The notes beneath the pieces were generated by a model. It ran no database searches. It had not been told where the DNA came from and was given only the letters and a program-made list of their open reading frames with translations. A program made the position numbers and the translations under genes. Below, piece by piece: positions 26,914 through 36,427 of a DNA stretch of 64,000 bases (positions are counted from its first letter, which is position 1; each line of letters begins with the position of its first letter). This DNA comes from an uncultured Myxococcales bacterium (GTDB lineage: Bacteria; Myxococcota_A; Polyangia; Polyangiales; Polyangiaceae). Where the stretch lies: assembly GCA_937872925.1 (NCBI GenBank), contig CALMUT010000148.1, positions 1 to 64,000 on the forward strand, written 5' to 3'.

Positions 26914-28182
26914 ATGGACGCCATTGTCATTCGCGGCGGCCGGCCGTTGTCCGGGACCATTCGCGTCAGTGGCGCCAAGAACGCCGCCTTGCCGATCTTG
27001 TGCGCAACGCTTCTTTCGGATGGGGAGAGCTTGCTGCGAAACGTTCCGGGCCTGCGTGACATCGATACCACCGCCGCGCTGCTGCGCTTCTTGGGACGCG
27101 ACGTCGAGGTCAACACCCCGGAGGTGCACGTTCGCGCCGCGACGCGCCCGCCGCGCCCGGAAGCACCCTATGAACTCGTGCGCCAAATGCGCGCGAGCGT
27201 GCTCGTCCTTGGGCCGCTGGTGGCACGCTACGGCAAGGCGAAGGTCTCGTTGCCGGGAGGCTGCGCGATCGGCGCGCGCCCCATCGACCAACACTTGAAG
27301 GGTCTCGAAGCCCTGGGGGCGAGAATCTCCGTGGACCACGGCTACGTGGTTGCGGAGGCTCCGCGTTTGAAGGGTGCTGAGATCGTATTCGACCTACCGA
27401 CCGTCACAGGAACCGAGAACCTGATGATGGCCGCCGCACTGGCGAAGGGACGCACGACCCTCGTTAACTGCGCGCGGGAGCCGGAGGTCGAAGAGCTCGG
27501 GCGCATGCTCAACAAGATGGGCGCGCGGGTTGAAGGTGCCGGCACGGCGATCATTGTCATCACCGGGGCCGATGAGCTGGCGCCCTGCGACCACGCGGTG
27601 ATTTCGGATCGCATTGAGGCCGGAACCTTCATGGCCGCCGTTGGCGCAACTGGTGGCGATGTGCTTCTGGAGCACGCGCCTCTTGAAGACCTCGAACCCG
27701 TGGTGATGAAGCTCCGCCAAGCCGGCCTGTCCATCGAGCGCCAGGGCGAACACGTGCGGGTGGTTCGCGAAGGCCCCTTGCGTGCGGTGGACGTGACGAC
27801 GGCGCCCCATCCCGGATTCCCAACGGATATGCAGGCCCAGTTCATGGCCATGATGACCGTGGCCGAGGGGCGCAGCGTTCTGACCGAAACGATCTTCGAG
27901 AATCGGTTCATGCACGTGCCGGAGTTGTGCCGCATGGGCGCGGACATCGACACGCGCAACAACACTGCCTTCGTGCAGGGCGTGAAGCAGCTTTCGGGGG
28001 CTTCGGTGATGGCGACGGATTTGCGCGCCAGCGCCTCTCTCGTCATTGCTGGCTTGGTAGCCAAGGACGCCACGACGGTGCGACGCGTGTACCACCTCGA
28101 TCGCGGATACGAGCGCATCGAAGAGAAGCTTGCCGGTGCGGGCGCAGACATTGAGCGTGTGCCGCTCGAGGGCATGCCGTGA
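26914..28182 (+). CDS. murA: UDP-N-acetylglucosamine 1-carboxyvinyltransferase
   Basis: MurA transfers enolpyruvate from PEP to UDP-GlcNAc, the first committed step of peptidoglycan synthesis, in the cytoplasm. The 422-residue length is standard. Motifs include the N-terminal [21 protein letters not shown], the catalytic loop [15 protein letters not shown] with Cys117 (the residue alkylated by fosfomycin, intact here), GTENLMMAA and the late [14 protein letters not shown] 26914 starts the conserved N-terminus. It is coupled to hisG by a 4-base GTGA overlap. The 231 bases upstream separate it from the divergent TSP3 protein gene and should hold both promoters. Confidence 0.97.
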   Translation: MDAIVIRGGRPLSGTIRVSGAKNAALPILCATLLSDGESLLRNVPGLRDIDTTAALLRFLGRDVEVNTPEVHVRAATRPPRPEAPYELVRQMRASVLVLGPLVARYGKAKVSLPGGCAIGARPIDQHLKGLEALGARISVDHGYVVAEAPRLKGAEIVFDLPTVTGTENLMMAAALAKGRTTLVNCAREPEVEELGRMLNKMGARVEGAGTAIIVITGADELAPCDHAVISDRIEAGTFMAAVGATGGDVLLEHAPLEDLEPVVMKLRQAGLSIERQGEHVRVVREGPLRAVDVTTAPHPGFPTDMQAQFMAMMTVAEGRSVLTETIFENRFMHVPELCRMGADIDTRNNTAFVQGVKQLSGASVMATDLRASASLVIAGLVAKDATTVRRVYHLDRGYERIEEKLAGAGADIERVPLEGMP

Positions 28183-28805
28183 AGCCACTGCGAGTGGCCG
28201 TGCCGAAGGGCCGTGTCACCCGCGCGGTCGCCAAGATCTTCGCCCAAGCCGGCGTCGACGCCAGTGCGCTTTTGGCGGACGACCGGCGCCTCGTGCGCGA
28301 GAGCGGTGATGGCCAGCTCAGCTTTGCCCTGCTCAAGCCCGACGACGTGCCGACCTACGTGGAGTACGGAGCTTGCGATATCGGTGTCTGTGGCCGCGAC
28401 GTGCTTCTGGAGCGTCGCTACGACTTGCTCTGCCCTCTAGACTTGCAGCTGGGCAAATGCCGCTTGGTGCTGGCAGCGCCGGATGGCGCCGGACAGGTCG
28501 ACGCGCCCCGGGTCGCCACGAAGTACGTGCATATGGCCACGGAGTACTTTGATCGGCTCGGGATCCCGGCGGAGATCATTTTTGTGCAGGGCTCCGTCGA
28601 GCTCGCCCCGCTGACTGGACTCAGCGACTACATCGTGGATTTGGTCGAAACTGGCACCACCCTCGCGGAAAATGGGTTGGTGGAGCGGGAGACCATCGCG
28701 CACATCTCCAGCGTGCTGGTTGCCAATCGGTCGCAATACAAGCTCCGACACGAAGAGGTCACGCGGGTCGTGGAACAACTGCGCGGCGCTGTGTCGGAGA
28801 ACTGA
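28179..28805 (+). CDS. hisG: ATP phosphoribosyltransferase, short form
   Basis: HisG joins ATP and PRPP in the first step of histidine synthesis. The 208-residue protein is the short form, which lacks the C-terminal regulatory ACT-like domain and in other bacteria works with HisZ. Motifs include [11 protein letters not shown] at the N-terminus, [14 protein letters not shown], the central [15 protein letters not shown] and the PRPP-loop signature [18 protein letters not shown]. The start is GTG 28179, overlapping the murA stop. No other his gene and no hisZ are in the window, so the gene sits outside a his operon. Confidence 0.95.
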   Translation: MKPLRVAVPKGRVTRAVAKIFAQAGVDASALLADDRRLVRESGDGQLSFALLKPDDVPTYVEYGACDIGVCGRDVLLERRYDLLCPLDLQLGKCRLVLAAPDGAGQVDAPRVATKYVHMATEYFDRLGIPAEIIFVQGSVELAPLTGLSDYIVDLVETGTTLAENGLVERETIAHISSVLVANRSQYKLRHEEVTRVVEQLRGAVSEN

Positions 28806-28821
28806 GCTAGGATCTGCGGCC

Positions 28822-30132
28822 ATGATTGGCAAGTGGGTCTGCTTGTTTGGGATCGGTGGCGGCGTGCTCTTTGCCTGCAGCGCCGACGATACCGGTAGCG
28901 CGAAGACTCCGGGGCAGGGCGGGGCCGGGGGAACTGCCGGTACCAGCGGCACAAGTGGCATTGGCGGCGGCGGGGCGAGCGGAAGCGGCGGAAGCGGTGG
29001 TGGCAGTGGATCCGGCGGCGTGTCGACCGGCGGTGGCGGCGTCGGGGCAACGGGTGGCGCTGCGGACGCCGCCACTGACGCCGATTCGGATGCGGGCGCA
29101 GACGCCACGAGCGATGCGGGCGCAGACGCTCCGTCGCTGGACGCGAGCGATGCGGGTGCAGACGCTCCGTCGCTGGACGCGAGCGATGCCGGCGACGTCA
29201 CGCCACCCGTGGTGGTGTCGATCACGCCAGCAGATTCCGCCTCCGGCGTCGCGACATTGCCGAGCATCGTGGTGACGTTCTCGGAAGCGATGCAGCCCGC
29301 GTCCCTGACTGCCAGCACGACAGGCACCTCTTGTTCCGGAAGCTTGCAGTTGTCCGCGGACGGGTTTTCAACCTGCGTTCCCCTGGCCGGCGCGCCCACG
29401 CCCAGCGCCGCCAATACGGTGTTTGCGGTCGCTCCGGCGATCGGCCTGCAGAGTTTGGGCAAGTACCAGCTGCGCGTGACGACTGCGGCAAAAGACGCCT
29501 CAGGCAACCCGCTCTCGGCGGACCACACTCAGCCCGCTGCCTGGACCGTCCGTTACCACCACAGCATCGTGATTGACGGCAACAACGACTTCACTGCTGA
29601 CGAAACGCTCTCGACGTCTACCACCGGCTACACCGCGTACGCCGCCTGGGACGACACGTTCTTCTACGCTGGGCTGAAAGGTCCAGACGTCTCCAGCGCT
29701 TCCGCCACGAAGTTCTGGGTTTGCTACTTGGGCTCGACCGCCGGTACCACCACTGGGGTGAGCTACAACACGCAGCAGCCAGGTCTGCCGTTTGCGGCCA
29801 AGTGGCATGTGCGTTGGAAGAGCGACAACACGTTCACCGACGCGCTTGTGTTTGGATCGGCATGGGGGCCTGCAAGCTGGAGCTTCGCTGGCGACATCCT
29901 GCAAAAGAACGACTATGTCGAGATGCGTGTGGGCTGGACGGACTTTGCCGAAACGATCACGACGCTGAAGTTTGCCACCTACATGCTCAACGAGCAGGGA
30001 AGCAGCGAGTTCAGCTATGCCGCCGCGCCCGCCGCGGCCTTCACTGACTCCTACGACGCGGATGTCGCTAAGTACTTTGCCTTCGACCCCGCAGCGAGCG
30101 TCACGCCAAAGCAGTCTCCGATACTGCCCTGA
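28822..30132 (+). CDS. Lipoprotein with Big_5-type and carbohydrate-binding-like domains
   Basis: ATG 28822 starts a signal peptide with lipobox LFAC (Cys19). A Gly/Ser/Thr linker (about 25-80) and an Asp/Ala repeat region (about 85-125) lead to a bacterial Ig-like domain of the Big_5 type (VVSITPADSASGVATLPSIV; TFSEAMQPASL). After that, IVIDGNNDFTADETL begins a region like CBM9/DOMON domains of surface proteins (AYAAWDDTFFYAGLKG; FWVCYLGS). No catalytic motif is seen, so a surface adhesin or polysaccharide-binding role is the best guess. The gene starts 16 bases after hisG. A same-frame extension to 28672 runs inside hisG and is not coding. Confidence 0.78.
   Translation: MIGKWVCLFGIGGGVLFACSADDTGSAKTPGQGGAGGTAGTSGTSGIGGGGASGSGGSGGGSGSGGVSTGGGGVGATGGAADAATDADSDAGADATSDAGADAPSLDASDAGADAPSLDASDAGDVTPPVVVSITPADSASGVATLPSIVVTFSEAMQPASLTASTTGTSCSGSLQLSADGFSTCVPLAGAPTPSAANTVFAVAPAIGLQSLGKYQLRVTTAAKDASGNPLSADHTQPAAWTVRYHHSIVIDGNNDFTADETLSTSTTGYTAYAAWDDTFFYAGLKGPDVSSASATKFWVCYLGSTAGTTTGVSYNTQQPGLPFAAKWHVRWKSDNTFTDALVFGSAWGPASWSFAGDILQKNDYVEMRVGWTDFAETITTLKFATYMLNEQGSSEFSYAAAPAAAFTDSYDADVAKYFAFDPAASVTPKQSPILP
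29089..29184 (+). repeat. Tandem 36-bp repeat inside lipoprotein gene
   Basis: Two nearly identical 36-bp units (29113-29148 and 29149-29184, one C/T difference) encode the 12-residue unit DAGADAPSLDAS. A shortened 24-bp copy lies just upstream (29089-29112). The near-identity at DNA level suggests a recent duplication, and copy number may vary between strains. Confidence 0.85.
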
Positions 30133-30164
30133 GCGGAAGTGTTCCCCCAGTTGCGCGTCGACGC

Positions 30165-30992
30165 TCAGCGCACGCGTTCGCGCAGCAGGTAACGCCCCAG
30201 AACTTCCAGATGCGCCAGGTGCATGGTCTCTGCGCGCGCGAAACTCGTGGCGGAAAATAGCGCATTTGCGGCGTTTTTCAGGTCGGGAGGGCTGGCGTCG
30301 ACGAGGGCGTCCTCGATGCGGTTTCGGACTTCGACCGGAAGTTCGTTGGAGGCTGCCAGCACGTCCGCCGGAATCGGTCCAGCGCGTTTGAGCACGCGAA
30401 CCTCGCTGTCACCCCAGCCCGCGCGAGCGACGCCACCCTTCGCATCCAGGTGGACATAGGTGGCGCCGACGCACTCTCCGTCCGCCAAGACCGCGCGCAC
30501 CATCGCGTCATGGCTCTGCGCGAAGGACTGCTTCGCGAATACGACGTCTGGATTGATGCCGTCTGCGCGCAGCGCGGCCCGCATGACCAGGTACCCGGAG
30601 GCGCTTTCAGCGTTTACCCAAACGGCGTGTGCCTGACTGAGCGAAGCTGTGCTGGTGATGGGGCTGCCAGGTCGAGTGAAGAGCGCACTCCAAAACCAAG
30701 ATTGCTCTCCGCGAATCGGCAAGGCCACAGGGGATGCGTCTTTTGGCAGCGCCGCGAGAGCAAGCACGGGTGGCAACCAGGCCAGTTCGACCTCGCCCAA
30801 TCGGAGTCGGCGCAGCAGCCGGTCGTAGCGAGGCGCCGCGTAGGGGACCACTTCCAACCCGACTGCGTCTCCCAATGCGGCGCAGAAGGCGTCTAGCTTA
30901 GCCCGCGTGGGTGCGATGCTCGCGTGGTTACGACGCCGTTCGGCGCGACCCAGTTCGCTCAGGGAAACGCCCATACGGATGCGCGGTGCCAC
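30165..30992 (-). CDS. PhnD-like periplasmic-binding-fold protein without signal peptide
   Basis: The 275-residue protein looks like a PhnD/phosphonate-type substrate-binding fold: RMGVSLSELG, LGEVELAWLPPVLALAALP, the hinge-region AVWVNAESASGYLVMRAAL, FAKQSFAQSHDAMVRAVL and ECVGATYVHL follow the family order. It lacks a signal peptide or lipobox; the N-terminus goes straight into the fold. No ABC permease or ATPase is adjacent. It may therefore be a cytoplasmic ligand sensor or a remnant of a transporter. Its 5' end faces the lipoprotein gene at 31076, with about 80 bases between. Confidence 0.75.
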   Translation of the reverse strand: MAPRIRMGVSLSELGRAERRRNHASIAPTRAKLDAFCAALGDAVGLEVVPYAAPRYDRLLRRLRLGEVELAWLPPVLALAALPKDASPVALPIRGEQSWFWSALFTRPGSPITSTASLSQAHAVWVNAESASGYLVMRAALRADGINPDVVFAKQSFAQSHDAMVRAVLADGECVGATYVHLDAKGGVARAGWGDSEVRVLKRAGPIPADVLAASNELPVEVRNRIEDALVDASPPDLKNAANALFSATSFARAETMHLAHLEVLGRYLLRERVR

Positions 30993-31075
30993 AGTCTGGG
31001 GCTAGTCTGGTGCCGCCCTGCGGAAAAGGGGCGCCAGCGGCCCAACTGATAGAAATCGTGTACTCTCGGCGCAGC

Positions 31076-32020
31076 ATGTCCGGAAGAGCCCAGCTCCTGT
31101 TCGCCACGGCCTTCGTGGCATCGAGTTTCTTGGCGGGAGGCTGCAACAATCCCGACGGCAAGCCTCCAGGACGCCCCTTCGGCGGCACCGGCGCCGTCAG
31201 CGGCTGTACCGATGGGACGGGCGGCAGCGGCGGCGTCGTCGCAGACGCTTCGGCGACGGGAGGCGCGGCCGGTTCCGGTGGGATGGCGGGGGCCGGCGGA
31301 TCCGCGGCGGCGGCCGGAGGCAGCGGAGGCAGCGGGGCCAGCGGCAGCGCGGCGGCGGCTGGAACCCTCGGCGATGCTGGGCCAGGTGGCGCCCCCAGCG
31401 CCGGCGGCACTTCCAGCACGGGCGGCGCGACGGCCGCGACCGGCGGTTGCGCCGGTTCCGGTGGCGGAGCTGCGGGCCCGAAGTACGACCTCTCGGGCTG
31501 CGTGTTCAGCCAGAGCTGCGACCAGGTCTTGCTGTGTGAGTCCCACACGAAGCTCAATGCCACGACTCAGACCAACTGCACTGGCAGCTATGCAAAGGAA
31601 GCCTGCACGGTCGCGGAACCCGTTGGGGCTTGCGTCGTCGAAGTTGGCAACCAGTGCCATGTGAGTTGGCCATCGAGCAGCTTCTTCACGACCGACAAAG
31701 CGGAAACCGAGTGCAAGAAGGGATCCGGTCAGTTCTTGCCCGCAGGCCGCTGCGACGTGAAGATGCGATGTGACGGCCGCGCGTCGCTCGGCACCTGCGT
31801 CGACTATGGCGCAGGCTACACCGCATCAGCCGTGAAGAGCGCTTGCGGCGCCGCTGCATTTACGGCGGGCGACAGCTGTTCTCAGAAGGATACCGTGGGC
31901 AGCTGTCTGATCGCGGACGGGAAACACTGCGCGACGCTGTGGTACGACTCCGACGCGTTCGGGCTCTCCCAAGCTCGCGAAGAGTGCCTCCAGCGCGGTG
32001 GCCACTTTCTGTCACAATAG
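31076..32020 (+). CDS. Gly-rich lipoprotein with Cys-containing C-terminal domain
   Basis: ATG 31076 starts a signal peptide (LLFATAFVASSFLAGGC) with a lipoprotein-like cysteine, followed by about 100 residues of Gly/Ala/Ser linker. The rest is a Cys-rich domain with a repeated pattern, for example KYDLSGCVFSQSCDQVLLCES and later CGAAAFTAGDSCSQKDTVGSC, with the theme VG(A/S)C(V/L) before a short segment and C. I do not know the family; similar proteins are common as myxobacterial surface lipoproteins. A same-frame extension upstream lies opposite the PhnD-like gene and is not coding. Confidence 0.72.
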   Translation: MSGRAQLLFATAFVASSFLAGGCNNPDGKPPGRPFGGTGAVSGCTDGTGGSGGVVADASATGGAAGSGGMAGAGGSAAAAGGSGGSGASGSAAAAGTLGDAGPGGAPSAGGTSSTGGATAATGGCAGSGGGAAGPKYDLSGCVFSQSCDQVLLCESHTKLNATTQTNCTGSYAKEACTVAEPVGACVVEVGNQCHVSWPSSSFFTTDKAETECKKGSGQFLPAGRCDVKMRCDGRASLGTCVDYGAGYTASAVKSACGAAAFTAGDSCSQKDTVGSCLIADGKHCATLWYDSDAFGLSQAREECLQRGGHFLSQ

Positions 32021-32026
32021 CGCGGC

Positions 32027-32974
32027 TCAGTCCGCTGCCGCGGGCTGCGCGGCGGCGTCCTGGCAGCAGCGAAAGCTTACGAAATAATAGCGGAATTCCG
32101 GTTCGTGGCTGGTGGTTACCGGGCGACAGGCATTGCGCACATGGCCCCAGGCGCCGCCTTTGAGCGCCGCAAACACGGCGCGCTCCTCGGGCCGGTCGCG
32201 ATCGGCCATGGCCCATTCGTCTACGTTGCCCGTCAGATCAAACACGCCGTAGTCACTGACGCAGTCCGGCTTTTCGCCGCTCATCACGCCCTGCCACAAG
32301 CGGTCCAACTCCGGTTTGCTGATCTCCGGATCGTCAGAGTAGATCTTTTTCAACGACGGGTTGATCCAACGATTGTCGATGTTGCACTTGTCTGCAGAGC
32401 GCGCGTAGCCGTAGGGGAAGGGCTTTTCGTCAGGGCCCTCACATGCGCTCACCCACTCACTTTCGTAGCAGAGTCGTTTGCCCTGCGCGGCGCACAAGCC
32501 CATGGCATCGTACCAATCGACCATGACCGGCGGGCGCGCGCCCTTCTTGTTTGGATACTCGTAGGTATCGATGCAAAAGTTCAGGGGAACGCGTTTCGCC
32601 TTGCAGGTTTGCGCTCCTTCTTTGAAGCGGTGACAAATCGAAATGTGATTGGACTTGTCATATTCATTCTTGAGGCAGAACCGCTCCATCTCAGGGCAGA
32701 AGTCGTGCCGCACATGCACCATGCCTGGCGGGCATGCCGCCTGGGCGCTGGCGCTCCCGTCATGCGCGGCGTCCCTCGCACCGACGGCGCCCGCGCCTGC
32801 TTCCGGCGAGTTGGCTTCTGTCTGCGCCGGGCCGGGTGAACCGAGCGGGCCCGATGTCGCCGGCGGCGTCGGAGGGCTGCACCCGCCGCTAGCGAGGACT
32901 CCCGCCAACCACAGCGCGCCGAATGCGACGGCGGCTCGAAGGAGCCGCCCGGGGGGAGTGGGCGCGTGCCTCAT
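32027..32974 (-). CDS. FGE/SUMF1-fold lipoprotein
   Basis: From ATG 32974 the 315-residue protein has a signal peptide and lipobox (GVLASGGC), a Pro/Ala-rich linker, and then an FGE-sulfatase-type fold. Its landmarks are CPPGMVHVRHDFC, NFCIDTYEYPNKKG, MVDWYDAMGLCAAQGKRLC, ESEWVSACEG, GVFDLTGNVDEWA, ALKGGAWGHVRNACRP and a closing VSFRCCQDA. The closing Cys-Cys is shared with the protein at 2159-3052. The catalytic Cys pair of aerobic FGE is not clear. A TTG at 33010, overlapping the comEA-type stop, would lengthen the leader by 12 residues. It is likely cotranscribed with the HhH protein gene. Confidence 0.8.
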   Translation of the reverse strand: MRHAPTPPGRLLRAAVAFGALWLAGVLASGGCSPPTPPATSGPLGSPGPAQTEANSPEAGAGAVGARDAAHDGSASAQAACPPGMVHVRHDFCPEMERFCLKNEYDKSNHISICHRFKEGAQTCKAKRVPLNFCIDTYEYPNKKGARPPVMVDWYDAMGLCAAQGKRLCYESEWVSACEGPDEKPFPYGYARSADKCNIDNRWINPSLKKIYSDDPEISKPELDRLWQGVMSGEKPDCVSDYGVFDLTGNVDEWAMADRDRPEERAVFAALKGGAWGHVRNACRPVTTSHEPEFRYYFVSFRCCQDAAAQPAAAD

Positions 32975-33006
32975 CCCCACCGGGTTAGCCTTTTGCCGGC
33001 AGTTCC

Positions 33007-33624
33007 TCAACTTCCTGCGTCGGGCTTCGGCGCGTCCAGCACGGCATGAAGCTTGATCTTTCGCAGCGCGCGCGGGCCAATTCCCCGCACCCGCAGCAGA
33101 TCATGCATGCGTTTGAAGCGGCCCAAGCGTTCCCTGAGCCGGACAATTGCCTCCGCGCGCTTCTCTCCGACGCCCGGCAAGCGCGTCAGCTCGGACGCGT
33201 CGGCGGCGTTGAGGATCACTTTGCCGTCGCTCGTGAGTCCGGGTGGCCGCTGCTCGTCGTGCCGGGGGCGCGCCTCGCTTTCCTCGCCGGACTCTGGCTG
33301 TTCGGGTGTGGCAGGAGCCGCCTGCTGTGCTTGCGGCTCCGGCTTCATTTCCGGCGCGGGAGATGGCGCAAGCCAGACGGAGTTTATGGCTTGCAGGCCG
33401 AGTTCGCCGCGCAACGCCGTTTCGGCGCTGGGCAGGTGCGCGAGGGACGCGGCCGCTCCCACCCCGGCTAGGGTGAGAACGCCGGCCACCACCGCGAGAC
33501 CCCGGAGGATGAGCGAATGCGCAACGATGGGTTGCGCCTGCGCGGGGGCCGGCCAGCGGCCCCCGCCGTGGAGATCCAACTGCGCGTCGGTTTGCACCGG
33601 TGCGCGTTCTTCCACCCACGCCAT
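33007..33624 (-). CDS. ComEA-type helix-hairpin-helix protein
   Basis: The 205-residue protein has one membrane segment (SLILRGLAVVAGVLTLAGVGAA), a Pro/Glu/Gln-rich spacer, and a C-terminal tandem helix-hairpin-helix domain (VILNAADASELTRLPGVGEKRAEAIV as two neighbouring parts; LLRVRGIGPRALRKIK). This is the ComEA layout for double-stranded DNA binding at the outer face of the membrane in natural transformation. ComEC and other uptake genes are not in the window, so a role in transformation is only suggested. I chose ATG 33624, just after the preceding small gene; a GTG at 33663 would overlap it. Confidence 0.83.
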   Translation of the reverse strand: MAWVEERAPVQTDAQLDLHGGGRWPAPAQAQPIVAHSLILRGLAVVAGVLTLAGVGAAASLAHLPSAETALRGELGLQAINSVWLAPSPAPEMKPEPQAQQAAPATPEQPESGEESEARPRHDEQRPPGLTSDGKVILNAADASELTRLPGVGEKRAEAIVRLRERLGRFKRMHDLLRVRGIGPRALRKIKLHAVLDAPKPDAGS

Positions 33625-33634
33625 TGGTGAGCCG

Positions 33635-33874
33635 TTAGGATAGTTCCACGTACGCGGACTCACCGTTGCTGCGCCGCGCGGATGGCGACGAGCTAGCCGA
33701 ATCTTCGCGAGGCACGTAGTCGCGGATTTGCATTTCGCCGTTTACGGGGATGGCGTCTAGCTTGACGTTCAGCGAGCCGTCGCGATTGACGAACGCCACA
33801 CCCACGCGGTTCCAGTAGTTGCGCCCGTCCCGCTCGTTGATCACGTACACAATCTTCACTTTGCTGTCTTTCAT
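33635..33874 (-). CDS. Small conserved hypothetical protein
   Basis: This 79-residue protein begins MKDSKVKIVYVINERDG and includes YWNRVGVAFVNRDGSLNV and an acidic/Ser tail. The pattern is that of a small single-domain protein; I recall similar short proteins in myxobacteria, without a known role. ATG 33874 has a good ribosome-binding site (AAGGAAG, about 6 bases away), better than an upstream start at 33922. It precedes the comEA-type gene by 10 bases and is probably its operon partner. Confidence 0.72.
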   Translation of the reverse strand: MKDSKVKIVYVINERDGRNYWNRVGVAFVNRDGSLNVKLDAIPVNGEMQIRDYVPREDSASSSPSARRSNGESAYVELS

Positions 33875-34074
33875 GGTTTCTTCCTTTGCGTTGGCCGAAG
33901 TGGCCGTGTGTCCTTTGGCCATTGCGACTCCCGTGCCGACGCCAAAACCCTAGGTTTTGCTTGAAAAAGCCCATCTCTAGGGCTGGCGGATTGGCCATTC
34001 GCCGCTGGCGAAGCGCCAGGCCCGGCCGCGCAACACCTCGCAACGCCCTGCGGCATGAGGGATGATGCGCGCGC

Positions 34075-35514
34075 ATGGGCGAAAGGCCGCTACGGAGCGA
34101 AATCGCAGGAGTCGAAATTCGGCGAGGATTGTCTGTCGCGCTGCTGTGCTGGGTATTGGTTGCCGTGGCGAGCGCCTGCACCCAACTCCTAGCCACCCAT
34201 GCCACCAGCGCTGCCAGGGCGGATCCTCGAGTCGCCCAAAGCGTGCTTGCCGTCAGTTCCCTCGCGACGCTGGTGTATCGCTTGTTCTACAGCTTGATGA
34301 CGGCCTTCGTGGCCGCGGGCGCCCTTCGGATAGCGCGCGCCAGCGCCGCCACCGTGCGGAAGCTGTTCTTGGTCGCAGCGGCTGCGTTGGCGCTCGCCGC
34401 CGCAACCAACTTGATCGCGCTTGGCGTGGGCGACTCCGGGCTGCTGCTGTCATCGTATTGGGTCATGCGCGCCGTGGGCGTGGCGACGCTGCTATTTGGG
34501 TCGTATCAGCTCGCTCGACTCAGAGGCATGAGGATCGGCGCCGTCGCTGTCGCGCTGGGCGTGACCCTGTATTTCGCAGATCTTCTGGTTCCTGTGTTGG
34601 AGCTGAGTGGGACGGATTGGGGGCGGGCATACCCCTGGGCCGCGCGCGTGCTCACGCTGCTGCCCCAACTTGGGGTCACGACGGTGTTTGCATGGCTTTG
34701 CCTCGCGTTGTTCCGGCTGCTTCCACAGCCAGAGGGAGGGGAGCAAGAGGAAGGAACGAGCCCGACGGGAAAACACCGAGCAACCGCTGCCCCCGCAATG
34801 GCCTCAGAGCCGCCGGGAAACGAGGACGCGGAGCCAGCCAGCGCGGAGGACGAAGCTGCGGCTCAGCCATCCGAGGCCAGCGCTGCGCTACAGGAGGAGC
34901 AGGATGGCGACCGCCTTGCGGCGAGCGCTCAAGTGGGCGTGGTGTTGCTCTCCCTGTGCGGTTCTGCACTCCTGCCCATTTGGGACGTATTCGGAGACGA
35001 ACGCGTCGTGGAAGGTTTGGCGTCGCAGCTCTACGGACATGGTGCGCGCGGCGAGGGCACGTCGCTTCTCGTGCTGCTGATCCCGGCCATCGCGCTGGTC
35101 CTGGCGCGCGGGTTGTTCCTGGCCATCCCCGCACAGCCCTACCGCGCCCGTGGCATCTTCGCGGTGATGGCAATCCTCGGTGCAGCCTACGCGCTGCAAG
35201 CAGCCCACGGTTTGGCATTGTCTCGATCCCATCAAGCGAGCACCTGGCCCAACTGCGAAGCGTCGGCGCGGGTGAGCGACGCTCCTCCCGACGGCATTGC
35301 TGTAGCCCGGAACTCCGATGGATCCCCGTGCCTGCACCTGGCCGAGCGCCCGGGGGTGATGCACTCTGGAAAACACGCGGTGTCGCTGCGGGACGGCATC
35401 GTGAACATCGCAGTGCGGTTCCCCGGGGATCGCCTGCGGTTCTTTGGTGGCACGCTGGGTGCGCTGGCTGCCCTGGGCTGGGCTGGATGGCTGGTTTTTC
35501 GCCTGGAAGAGTGA
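34075..35514 (+). CDS. Polytopic membrane protein of unknown function
   Basis: The 479-residue protein has about six hydrophobic helices in its first 230 residues (GLSVALLCWVLVAVASA; YRLFYSLMTAFVAAGAL; KLFLVAAAALALAAATNLI). A long acidic, Ala/Glu-rich cytoplasmic-type loop follows (about 230-285), then three or four more helices, among them LLVLLIPAIALVLARGLFLA and a last one near the C-terminus (LGALAALGWAGWLVF). Between the last helices lies a soluble segment of about 80 residues with two cysteines. I recognise no family. The 200 bases upstream separate it from the divergent small gene. Confidence 0.72.
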   Translation: MGERPLRSEIAGVEIRRGLSVALLCWVLVAVASACTQLLATHATSAARADPRVAQSVLAVSSLATLVYRLFYSLMTAFVAAGALRIARASAATVRKLFLVAAAALALAAATNLIALGVGDSGLLLSSYWVMRAVGVATLLFGSYQLARLRGMRIGAVAVALGVTLYFADLLVPVLELSGTDWGRAYPWAARVLTLLPQLGVTTVFAWLCLALFRLLPQPEGGEQEEGTSPTGKHRATAAPAMASEPPGNEDAEPASAEDEAAAQPSEASAALQEEQDGDRLAASAQVGVVLLSLCGSALLPIWDVFGDERVVEGLASQLYGHGARGEGTSLLVLLIPAIALVLARGLFLAIPAQPYRARGIFAVMAILGAAYALQAAHGLALSRSHQASTWPNCEASARVSDAPPDGIAVARNSDGSPCLHLAERPGVMHSGKHAVSLRDGIVNIAVRFPGDRLRFFGGTLGALAALGWAGWLVFRLEE

Positions 35515-35533
35515 GCTGGCGGGTGCTGCCGGG

Positions 35534-36142
35534 TCAGCCCTTGGCGCCCGCAAGCTTGGCCTCAGAATCGGCCAGCCGGGCCAAAGCGTCCGCATGCAGC
35601 AGATCGGCTTCTTGATACTGCGCGCTGGCGAGGGCCAACGCCGCGTCGATGCTTGCCATGTCTGTGGCTGTGCGCAGCCCGCTGCTTTGCGCTTGATGCT
35701 TCGCCACCTTCAGCGCCTTCTTCATTTCTGCGCGGTGCTGTTCGGCTCGGGCCAGATCGGCACGATCTCGTTCAAGCCGCTGCGCATAGAACGCGGCGGC
35801 ACGCTCTCGCGAAAACGTCGACAGCACATCGATCTCATCGGAGAGTTCGTTGATCAGGGCTTCCAGCCGCTCGAATTCGGATTGGCGAGTTAACGCGTCG
35901 TCCTCGACCGTCGCCCGGGCGGAGGCCACTTCCGCCGCCGCCCGCGCCCCGGCGATTTGCACCTGGGCCTGGCTTGTGCCTCGGGCGAGCTCCAGCTCTG
36001 CGGCGTGTTGAGCCTTGATTTGATCCAACCGGTGTTCGTGCATCGAGTGAATCGCTTTGAGCTCTTTGCGCACTTGCGCTAGCTCGCCAGTCAAGGCGTT
36101 GATTTGGGACTGAGCGGCCTGCAAGGGGTCCCGCTGATTCAC
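35534..36142 (-). CDS. Coiled-coil protein
   Basis: The 202-residue protein is almost entirely helical with heptad-like spacing (INALTGELAQVRKELKAIHS; RLEALINELSDEIDVLSTF; RDRADLARAEQHRAEMKKAL), and Ala, Glu, Arg and Gln dominate. It has no signal peptide, membrane segment or enzyme motif, so a structural or scaffold role is likely. The start is GTG 36142. It converges on the membrane-protein gene with 19 bases between stops. Confidence 0.68.
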   Translation of the reverse strand: MNQRDPLQAAQSQINALTGELAQVRKELKAIHSMHEHRLDQIKAQHAAELELARGTSQAQVQIAGARAAAEVASARATVEDDALTRQSEFERLEALINELSDEIDVLSTFSRERAAAFYAQRLERDRADLARAEQHRAEMKKALKVAKHQAQSSGLRTATDMASIDAALALASAQYQEADLLHADALARLADSEAKLAGAKG

Positions 36143-36427
36143 TGCGCACCGGTTCCTGCGCCTGACTGTGAGCTCATGCCGAGGCGATTATGCGATCCCG
36201 CGCCGGCCCACGTCGAATCTGTGGCGCATTCTTGTGGTGCGTCGCGGCGCTCAAAACGCTCCGGCCCCCTGGGCGGAGGCACTTGGACGTTGCCTCTGCG
36301 CCCCGGCGGCGCCCCCTGCTGCAGGTTCCGTAACGTCACAAACCCGAGGGATTCCGCACCCCTACGCAGGCGAATTTGCTTGGGTTTTGGGCTCGTGTTA
36401 CCCCGTGAATCCCGGAGGATCTGCGTG

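Noticed and set aside
36143-36427. Possible small gene between the coiled-coil and DUF362 genes
   Set aside because: Open frames here have no recognisable motif or ribosome-binding site; this looks like a divergent promoter region.
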